From Diphasiastrum complanatum (Eukaryota; Streptophyta; Lycopodiopsida; Lycopodiales; Lycopodiaceae), in assembly GCA_029204225.1 (NCBI GenBank), contig MU832548.1, positions 1-64,000 of the forward strand: a DNA stretch of 64,000 nucleotides, in the 5' to 3' direction. Positions 55,767 through 64,000 of the stretch are shown piece by piece (within the stretch, counting starts at the first letter, position 1; each line of letters starts with the position of its first letter). The translations under genes and the position numbers were made by a program. The notes beneath the pieces are model-generated. The model worked only from the letters and a program-made list of their open reading frames with translations, did not search any database and was not told the DNA's origin.

Positions 55767-57969
55767 CTAGCGATCTACTACAGAGGACATTGATGGCGAG
55801 GACTTCATGGTGTGCTCATTTGGGAGTACAAGATGGCATTACAGCAAGGGTCCAATTTTGGACATCGGTATCGATGGGGAGGCATCTACCATCATAGGCG
55901 TGGATAAGCTACCTATAGCTTTCATGCAGTTGGTTGTATTTGCAGGAGTCTAGGCTTGGCACAGGTGTTGGAATTTCCATGGTGCAGATTCTCAGCTGGT
56001 GAGATCAGGGATAAGCCTAGAGGGAGTCACTCAGAACCATATAGCTCAATATGATCAGGGAGACAATAGTCTCGGGATCCCGTGAGTGGCAACTCAGGGA
56101 TATGATTGCATTGGCATGGTGTCGGGTGGCACATAGCCAGGGAGAGCGAGCAGATGCTAGGAGCCAGGTGAAGCAGGTGATGCTTTGGAGTTTGGCTTGT
56201 CTAGCAGGATGGTGACCAGGATCGGAGACATCAGGTGAGCATAGTATGTGGATGATGAGTCCATTGGGGTGGCACTCAAGGAGATGCTACAATTGCTTAG
56301 GTATGATATGTCATTGTATGGACGATGTTCTTCAGCTGGTACATCATGTGATGACCTAGGGATGGGTCATGCCTACTTGGAGGTACGTGGCATGGAGTGT
56401 ACCTATGGTGGTACATATCCTGAGGGCATGGAGTGCATTACGGGGTGATGTGAATCCACCATGCCCATGGTTGTGAGCCAGTAGGGATGGAGATGGTTGC
56501 TCAGGGAGTGACAACTGATACTTTGGCAATTGATCAGGTGAGCTACATGGTTATATGCATAGTGGTCTCCAGGTTGGCATCACATGTTGTTGTCTATCCA
56601 TCATTATTTGGTAAGCAGGATGCAGCTTTTGGTTAGATCCAGTTGGAGTCTAGTTGCACTACAGGTGGATAGATTCTTGGGGAGCTATCAGAGGGTAATG
56701 GATACTTGTTGATCAGATGGTACAGGGTACAGGGTTCTAGAGCTATCCTATCTAATATGCTATGGATCGTGGGTGAGTTATTCATCATGATAGTGAATCT
56801 AGTTTGCATTTGCTTTGGCTTGGACGCTATGATAGATACAATGTTGGTGAGATTGGCTCCTTGGTGGGAGGCCTATGTACTGGTCAAATCAGAGTTGGCA
56901 ATGTCAAGCATGGAAAGTTGAACCTACATGGGATGTAGGACAGGCAGATCATCATCAGTATCTCTAGGAGGTGGGCGAGCTACTCAGGTATAGCGTATGG
57001 TGAGGTTTGTGTACATTCATTCATTGAGTCCTTGGTAGATTCTTGTGCTTGGAGCATGGGGAATGGATGGGGATCAGCTTTCAGGGCTTATTGGACAAGA
57101 TGTCAGGGCAAAGCAGCTTGGTGCATAGCTTTGTTTGGGAGATACATAAGGGATGAGGCCTGGAACACTCATTGGTTCGAGATAATTGATCTTGGATGAT
57201 GTATGAGGACATCTATGTGATATGCTTGGACGTGAGAGCATCTTCGTACAAGTGCAGGCCATGGTTGAGGACTTGATTTGGTGACCAGTGGTGTAGCAGC
57301 GGATCTACAGGTGGCACAGGTGTTGGTACGACAGGATACCACTTATGGGCAGGCCTTGGTCATGTATTTGATGCTTTATCATTCATGTTGGTTTGCATGA
57401 GTGTGTGTGGGCTTGCATGTTGCCTTGTCACGGGAGTCTAGATCTGAGTCGGAGTTTTATGTGGTTGTGCATTTGCTACAGTAAAACAAAGTAGTCATTT
57501 TATGCTCTTTGACTTGTCATTATGTCTACTAGCTGTTTATTTGGTGAGGATATAGTCTTATGGTGGCAATAAGATTTTCTCAGGTTGAGCCTCAGTCGCT
57601 CATTTATGTCAGCTTTACAGGTTTGTGCTTGTAAGTGTCTGGTAGGATGTCAGCCTAGCTAGATGGAGGATGTAAGTCTCATGGTGGCAGTGGGATTTCC
57701 TCAGTTTGAGCCATGTCGCTCATGTGGTCCACTTGTGTTCAAGTCGAATTGGGGACGAGTCAGTTGGTCGAGAGTGTGATAGACTCTCTGTATGAGCATT
57801 GTGTTTACATGATACTTTGTGAGTCAAACCTAATGGTTTGTTGGTGTGCTTGAGTGTGAGTCAAGTACATAGTAGTTGTGATATGCATAACATCTTTTGG
57901 ACACTCCAGACGCTGCTGCAATACATTGTTTTTCACTCTTATCACATTTGAGCTTAAGGGAGAGAGTTA
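55767..57969. other. GC-richer unrecognised DNA, right of E1
   Basis: Continues 48611-49253. No domain is recognised; frames at 56248-56448 and 56706-56921 carry no known motif. A phrase of about 50 bp (TATGGTGGCA then TTTCTCAGGTTGAGCC and GTCGCTCAT) occurs twice, 122 bp apart (about 57553 and 57675). AAGGGAGAGAG at 57956-57968 could be a polypurine tract, so this may be the non-coding 3' internal part of a large LTR element. Confidence 0.4.
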
Positions 57970-58408
57970 GAAATCAATTTTGATTTGATTCATTAGTATA
58001 AGCTCTAAATGTGCTGATGTAATTGGTGTATAGTTTATTTGTTTTTCTGTATATGGTTGTGTTCGGGACGTGACCCATTAGGATATATTGATCGGGCACT
58101 GATCTCATAGACGGCTACTTGGGTTCGCCGGGTAGCCACACATATGAAGAATTAGCCTGTACAGAGTTATTTACAGTACTTGCTATACTTGGAGGCATGT
58201 CCCAGGGTTGCCATATTGGGCCCGACCTAAGTTTGACAGGTGGTAGGCCAATTTTAGGACACCTGCCTTTTCATGCAGTTTGTGAATAATCTATATGTAC
58301 AGTGTTTCTTTGTAATCTAATAGCTTTTGTTGTGCCATCTTTGAGAGCTTGTGAGGAGTGGCTATGGTGATTGTGTGATGTGATCTGCATACTGCACTAG
58401 ATCTTAAC
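57970..58408 (+). repeat. Candidate 3' LTR after a polypurine tract
   Basis: Starts TTAGAAATCAATTTTG after AAGGGAGAGAG and could end at GATCTTAACA. The start should be TG, so either the first bases are mutated or the boundary is wrong. No second copy exists in the window. Confidence 0.3.
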
Positions 58409-58434
58409 AGAATTTCAACTATGTTTCCAAGGAA

Positions 58435-58960
58435 CTAAATCATCATCCACTGGGTTCTCAATAGGTTCGTGTCCATAGTGTAACACTTGGGTGAAGATGT
58501 ACTGGGTTCAGGATCTAATTCATATTGACATGTTCGGCAGTCAATAGTTGCTAATGCATCCATCCATCTCATGACATTGGTCTCTGAATCATAGTGACCA
58601 CCCCTGGCTGGCCTTGGATGATCAATCATGTCATCTGTCGTGGATGATCCATCATCAGCCTTGGGTGCAATAGGTTTCACCGCCCACATGGTTGGATCAA
58701 CCTTTATAGCCTGCTCTCTATTCTCAAAGGTGAGTTTCCTCGTACCCCAGCTGTGTACTACTTGCGCAGTCCTCAACCATGGTCTTCCTAGTAAAACACG
58801 ATATGCAGTTCGAGATTCAGGTATATCCATGACTACAAATGTGATCACAAACTATATGCCTGCTATTTTTACAAGGATATCGACAACCACACCCTTTGGT
58901 TTAACACAAGATTGATCCGCTAGCTTGATGGAAAATCTTGCTAGCTTCAACCCCTGTAAA
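58435..58960 (-). pseudogene. Ty3/gypsy-type retropepsin C-terminal fragment
   Basis: The minus strand reads SCVKPKGVVVDILVKIAG, a stop, then VITFVVMDIPESRTAYRVL, LGRPWLRTAQVVHSWGTRK and LTFENREQAIKV. VLLGRPWL is the hallmark C-terminal strand of plant gypsy aspartic proteases. The active-site half and RT are absent. The 137-codon frame continues into a poorly conserved linker. Confidence 0.8.
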
Positions 58961-59510
58961 CCCCACCAAGTTCATTTAGAAAGTTCTCTTAGATCAATTT
59001 TGGTGTTAAGTAGCTTGTTTGAAAGCTAGTTTTGTCTAGTTTTTGTAGCAATTTGTTTCAATCCATTTGGTAGAGCCAATCAAAAGTTATAAGCTTTTGA
59101 AGAGAGTTGGGTGGGGCACCTAGACCTATGTGGACACATTTGGTTTGATCATATCTTGCTAGTTTGACCAAAAAATTCAAGAAGGGGCTTGCCAATGTCA
59201 TCTTTCGAGATCTAGTCATTATTTTGAGGTCATAGCCACTTTCTTTCATACAATTGGCTTGTATTTTAGTGATTTGTGGATTCTTGGAGTGTTTCACATG
59301 TGCCAAAGATAGTTTCACCCAAACTTTTCCTATACTCCATCAATTGATGAGAGGTTGATCTAGTTTGAGAGAGATTGGTAGAGCTAGTGAGATCCATCTA
59401 ACATTTTGTTGCAAGATCTTGCATAGGAGTTGGTAGTGCACCTTTCAAGGATTCTATAGTGAGAGAAGCAATATTTTATTGTCTAAATCACAAGGAGACT
59501 TCACTATTAC
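58961..59510 (+). other. E5 leader remnant, no gene
   Basis: About 550 bp of AT-rich non-coding sequence ahead of the E5 gag, of the length expected for a copia leader. No primer site or 5' LTR is present, so the 5' end is lost at the gypsy fragment. Confidence 0.45.
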
Positions 59511-61322
59511 ATGGCATCTATGGGTCCCTACCTATTGGAATCTAGTGAAAGACTATCTACCTCCAACTATTCTCTTTGGAAGGTTAGAATGGAGTCAATT
59601 TTGATACTCCAAGATGTGATGGACATTGTACTTAGGATTGAGGAGGAGCCTCAAGTCCTTCAAGAAATACAAAGTATAAGAAGAGAGCTAGGATGGCTCT
59701 CCATTATATCAAGATGAATATCTAATGAGATTTTGAGAGAGACTAGTGCTTGTAATTCAGCCAAGGATATTTGGGATACTCTCAAAGAAATCTATGAGGC
59801 CAAAAATACCTCTAGGCTCCTCACTCTTAGAAATGAAATATTCCAAATTGTCAAAAGAGTGATGAGAGTGCCACTGATTGTGTTTTGAGAGTGAAAGACA
59901 GTCATAGAGAGAGTGCAAAATCTCTTGAGGTTGCTTATGTATCCAAGTCTTTAAAGATGATCACACAAGATGCACATTTCTTCTTTCTTCAAGATTTATG
60001 GTGCATGATTATTTCCTGTTAATCAAAGCATATGTTGAGATGGAATTCTCATTGAAGATCAAAGCTTTGAGGAGTGATGGAGCTCTTGGAGGAAATACAC
60101 CATATTAAGTATTATTATTGAAGCCTAAGGTTGATTACCTTAGTGTCTTTGGAGGTTTTTGCTTTGCACATATTCCCTTGGAAACAAGAAGGAAGGATGA
60201 TCCAAGCTCATGGATCATGGTTGGATGCTTATCCACCAAGGAGGCCTATAAATGCTTTATACTCTCTATTTCAAAAGTGATTGAGAGTAAAGAAGTCATA
60301 TTTTATGAAGATCTACATTCAACCTTCGAAGGGGTCAAGATCAAGGCATCTCAAGATGCATCTCAAATCATATCTATTGAAGGTTATCAAGATGTGAAGG
60401 GGTCAAGGTTTGAGGAGAAGCCTCCTCAACATATGATTTCAAGGGGATCTTCAAGATGGATAGCCAAGCCTTTATGGATCATCTTTTATGATAAAGAGAG
60501 GCAAGTTTCAGGTGGTATCCACTTTAACATTCTCACTTATGCTTCTCTTTCATTACTTGATGTACCATCTTGCTTTTATGAGGTTTCTACATCTCAAAGT
60601 TGGAGTGAGAAAATGATTGTCTTGTATCATGCCTCTAGTATGAACATATTACTTGTCATTCATGGCTTAGATATGTTTCCAAATACTTATAAGGCAAGTC
60701 GTTGAGTCATCAATTCTATGCTCTTGGATCTAGTAATAACAAGAATGAGTTTGATACTCATAGTTTGAAAAATCATGTTTTTACATGGTTTGAGGCAATT
60801 CGTAAACTTCTCTTGAGATTAAGTGAATTATCATTGAAGGACACTTACATCCTTGAGCAAGTGTTTAGCCTCAAAAAGATCAAGATTCTATTTGATTTCA
60901 AGATTAGATCCATTATGGATAAAGTTCATAGTATGTGGACTAGTCAAGCTAGAATGCTTACTACTTGATAATCAACACTTTTGCTCATCTTATGATCTTT
61001 ATTTCTATGATCTTTGTGATCTTTATGAGGCATGGAAGCCTCTGATTTTCATCATGGTGAAGACATCTTCATTCAAATGGTACTTTCAAATCAAAGATCA
61101 TCATCAAGCATGGAGAAAGCACATTGGTATAGTGGCAAATTGGTGGAATGCTCTTCAAAGATGTTGGCAAATGATTTCTACCATGGAAATCTTATCATGG
61201 ATATGGTGAGGGTGCTGCTATGATGGATCCTTTTGATATTTTTTTAATTCATGTGCATACCAAAGGATCCACTCAAAAAGTTTCACAAACTCCTTGATCT
61301 TACCAAAATAGTTTTTGAGGAG
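59511..61322 (+). pseudogene. E5: degraded copia gag and integrase pieces with 3' tail
   Basis: Gag starts at 59511 with MASMGPYLLESSERLSTSNY and SLWKVRMESILILQDVMDIV, then frameshifts (HYIKMNI, LRETSACNSAKDIWDTLKE, KNTSRLLTLRNEIFQ). A short integrase piece follows near 60020-60090 (AYVEMEFSLKIKALRSDGA), and the integrase C-terminal domain at 60118-60300 (KPKVDYLSVFGGFCFAHIPL, ETRRKDDPSS, STKEAYKCFILS). Between them protease and most of the core are deleted. After about 60400 the sequence is unrelated to RT, as in E1. The element ends with the polypurine tract TTTTTGAGGAG at 61312-61322. Confidence 0.78.
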
Positions 61323-62151
61323 TGTAAAAACTAGTCAAAAATCTATCTTGGTCATTTTATGATTTTATGTTTGTGAGTACATTTTACATGTGTGGATCAT
61401 GTTTCCACATGTGTAAAATAGTTAGAAATAGTTTATAATGCTGACTTTAGGGGTATCATAAAGATTGCTAGTCAAGCATCTTGGTGTCACTAGGTGATAG
61501 GGCCAATTTTGGCTTTGGAGGTCAAATGGTCAAGTACACATGTTTTGTCATGATTAGGCCAAAATTCAATTGTGATGTAACTCAAGCTAGTTAGGTTTCT
61601 TACACATGTCAAGTTTAGGTTTGATGAGTGATGCACCCTATGTGGTGGCAAAAGTCAAAGGGTCCAATCATAAGAGAGAGATGTGTTGTAAGGGTCCAAT
61701 CAAAAGTGAGGGATGTTGCATCACACATCCAATAGGATTAGAGAGGCTATGTTTAAGGGGTCCAATAGGATTGAAGTATGGATCTCCATGAGTTTTTATA
61801 TGTACTTTCATTCCCTTCATTAGTGGATGAGAGATCTATGAGTTTTTTGAGTCAATTTGGAGATTTGCCAATTTTGCTTGTATTGTCTTCTCTCTTTAGA
61901 TGAGCCGAAAAGTGGTATTTTCTCTCTCTACCTGAGAAGAGGAGCTTGTTAGGACTTAGTTTACTTCATGAAGTCTTCCACATGTGTGAAACACCTTTTG
62001 GTAATGAATGAATGCATGTAGAATGGTCTTTTTGCCTTAGATCTTGTCATTGATCTTGGATTTCAATCAATAGGTGATCTATAGTGTATGAGCCAAGCTT
62101 AGGAGATCAGTTTAACACATTAGGACATTTTCACATGTGTGAATTTTTACA
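61323..62151 (+). repeat. E5 3' LTR
   Basis: 829 bp, TGTAAAAACTAG to GAATTTTTACA, with 8-bp perfect inverted ends (TGTAAAAA/TTTTTACA). Four ACATGTGT-type boxes (near 61390, 61411, 61981 and 62131) occupy the role of the CACACGTGTG boxes in other families. A TATA-like TTTTTATATG lies at about 61793. Confidence 0.75.
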
Positions 62152-62650
62152 AAAGGGACCATAATGGGCTTTCTTGCGGTCATCCCACCATAAGGGACCA
62201 CAATGAGGCCCCTTGCGGTCCCTTGGGCCACCACAATGAGCCTTCTTGTAGTCCCTTGCGGTGGTCTGGACTACAAGAAGACTCCTTGTGGTCTTATGGT
62301 GCGTTGGGTTGGGTACCCTAAACCCTAAATCCTAAACCATGAGAGACCACCAGGATCTTTCTTGCGGTCTCTTGCGGTGGTCTGGACCACAAAGAAGACT
62401 CCTTCTGGTCCCTTGGTGGGCTCCTTATGGTCTATTGGGTTGGGTACCCTAAACCCTAAATCCTAACCTATGAGGGACCACAAGGATCCTTCTTGCGGTC
62501 CCTTGCGATGGGTTGGAGTGCTCCTTGCGATCTAGCCCACCACAAAGAATTGCGGGAAGGCTCCTTGTGGTTTTCTGCTGTGGTTGGACCGCATGGAACC
62601 ACAAGGAGCCTTCTTGCGGTTTCTTGCATTCATAGCCCTCTTGGGCTTTA
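62152..62650. repeat. Tandem repeat (about 131 bp) with telomere-like motifs
   Basis: Variants of CCTTGCGGTC(C/T)CTTGCGGTGG and GGACCACAAGGAGCC recur throughout. The phrase TTGGGTACCCTAAACCC plus TAAATCCTAA occurs at 62308 and 62439, 131 bp apart. CCCTAAA is the plant telomere unit, but only one or two units occur per copy, so this is a minisatellite rather than telomere. Confidence 0.75.
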
Positions 62651-63176
62651 CCTGGCCATGAGATTGGACCTAACCCTGTACCTAGCTAATGCACCAGGTC
62701 CTAGCCCCGGACTTGTTCCTCCCAGAAGTCTTATAGGCCTACATTTGCTAGCATGCCATGTGCTATGAAATTTTACAAGCAAGATACAAAAAAAACTCGC
62801 AGAATGTCAAAACCTTGAATGTTGGGTCATCAGTGAGTGCAAGGGTTGGAAAATGATGTGAACAATAGAGAAAGATGACTGAAAGGTACAAAGTCCATCT
62901 TTCACAAATTTATTTGGATCGGAGATGTAGATGAAAAGCTATTTTTAGGAGAAACTTCCACATCATATTAGACCCCACCTTTTTGGGTCATTTTGTGGAG
63001 ACAAGAAAGATCAGAGAAGATGTATATATATGAAAATCAAATAGCAAGTAGTTGCTAGTGAAGTTGATAGATCATTGATCATTGGAAATTATGTTGCACA
63101 TCTTGCATTTGGAATCCAACATCATTTCACCATTTCCACAACTTAGAGAAACCAAGAAAAGAAAAAGCATAAAAGA
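62651..63176. other. No gene recognised
   Basis: Mixed sequence without recognisable coding or transposon features. Confidence 0.45.
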
Positions 63177-63491
63177 TTAAAATATGACAAAAATATCTCT
63201 TAGATATTTAAATATTAGGACCAAACTCAAAGTCCTTGTGGTAGTCTCCAACATGAAATTGATTGGAAGATCGACCAAATTACTTCCAATTTGTTTTTGT
63301 AGCATAAGTACCCTATTGGGACAAATTTCAACAATGTGATTTGGCCCCTCTCCTTCAAATTTTAGTTTTTGTTCATGAGCCTTTACATGATTATACAACA
63401 AAGCTAACTCCTTTTTGTTAAGGTCTTTTCTCTTCAAAATTCTAATTATACCAAAAAAATTTGGCACTTCTTTTTTACCGTTTGGAGCCAT
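63177..63491 (-). CDS. Small ORF of unknown, repeated family
   Basis: 104 codons from an ATG at 63491: MAPNGKKEVPNFFGIIRIL, then KRKDLNKKELALLYNHVKAH and EGPNHIVEICPNRVLML. It is basic at the start, with no membrane segment or known motif. About 33 codons of it recur at 45963-46060 with substitutions, so it belongs to a dispersed repeat, probably transposon-borne. Whether it is expressed is unknown, and it could be a truncated first exon. Confidence 0.3.
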   Translation of the reverse strand: MAPNGKKEVPNFFGIIRILKRKDLNKKELALLYNHVKAHEQKLKFEGEGPNHIVEICPNRVLMLQKQIGSNLVDLPINFMLETTTRTLSLVLIFKYLRDIFVIF

Positions 63492-64000
63492 AGCAATTTA
63501 CAGGGCCAGATTAGGTGGAAAACGGAAGAAATTTGAAAAATTTCCAATTTTGTAGGGTGTTGACGGATTTCTGGAAAACTAAACTGTTTACAATCAATAC
63601 CACACCAATTTTGGAGATGTAAATTGCATTAGAACATTGGAGGTAGGGCAACCTCAGTGTGGTGAAGAGCTGCAAGTGAAAGCTCAAGGAAATGCTAAGA
63701 AGAGCCCAAGATATTTCTCTTCCTCAAAGGCAAGGATTTAGAGGCAGAAAACCTCTGATCTTTCATTGTTCAAAGCATTTTTGGATGTTGTAAACGCATG
63801 TATGAGGGTGCCTTGTTAAAGAGGATTGGCTGCCAAGAGGCCATGGACATCTATGTGTAGCAGAGCGTGCTGGATCAGATCTCTGGAGGGCGCAAAAACC
63901 CCTACTCCATAGCCAGGTGGAGGAAGAAGTTGAATGGAGGAGAGAGAGAGGACCCACGAGAGTCGCGCGCGACTAGAAAGACTGGCCATATTGTACACGC
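63492..64000. other. No gene recognised to the window end
   Basis: Minus-strand frames (63763-63998) have no known motif. A GA-rich run and a short GC-rich stretch (GTCGCGCGCGAC at 63963) lie near the edge. Confidence 0.4.

Noticed and set aside
62311-62340. Interstitial telomere
   Set aside because: Only one or two CCCTAAA units per copy, embedded in an unrelated tandem unit.

Overview
The window is nuclear DNA of a land plant. It holds one convincing host gene, a homeodomain-leucine zipper class I (HD-Zip I) gene with plant-type introns at 12051-13300. Almost everything else is Ty1/copia LTR-retrotransposon DNA with tRNA-iMet-type primer sites, a few Ty3/gypsy scraps, and very long CT microsatellites. 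The HD-Zip protein looks more like fern, lycophyte or gymnosperm members than a specific angiosperm protein. A seed-free vascular plant such as a fern is my best guess, at low to moderate confidence.

Layout. 1-2.8 kb: decayed coding fragments (a BTB-like piece, a PIN/XPG-like piece, an unrecognised minus-strand piece). 4.2-5.4 kb: minus-strand LTR plus copia 3' tail. 5.4-5.8 kb: an FCP1/NIF-phosphatase-like fragment. 6.1-9.1 kb: a rearranged minus-strand copia with an LTR lodged inside pol. 10.36-13.3 kb: the HD-Zip I gene behind a tandemly duplicated, G-box-bearing upstream region. 15.0-16.2 kb: LTR and leader joined to a second copia fragment. 17.0-25.5 kb: a minus-strand copia (E3) whose gag is split by a 3.6-kb element (E2); E2 carries one direct and one inverted near-identical LTR. 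25.5-30.6 kb: fragments of three further LTR elements, including E4. 31.3-33.9 kb: an unrecognised decayed coding region interrupted by a 552-bp TRIM (three LTRs, two mini-internal regions, CTATC target duplication). 35-38 kb: gypsy and gag scraps and two huge CT tracts. 38-46 kb: mostly featureless AT-rich DNA. 46.1-48.6 kb: a degenerate copia. 49.25-55.76 kb: a complete, very young copia-derived element (E1). 55.8-62.2 kb: GC-richer unrecognised DNA, a gypsy protease piece and a copia (E5) with its 3' LTR. 62.2-64 kb: short tandem repeats with telomere-like motifs and one small ORF of unknown function.

The main biology. E1 has near-identical 647-bp LTRs, an intact TTTTG target duplication, PBS, PPT and a single 1342-codon ORF. 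That ORF encodes gag, protease and integrase but loses reverse transcriptase at its first motif; 419 codons of unrelated sequence follow, and part of this tail recurs at other copia loci in the window. E1 therefore looks like a recently mobile element that borrows RT/RNase H in trans. The TRIM is a second non-autonomous element, with a tRNA-like sequence inside its LTR. Several LTR families share a palindromic CACACGTGTG box. Calls rest on reading motifs by eye; no database search was run.
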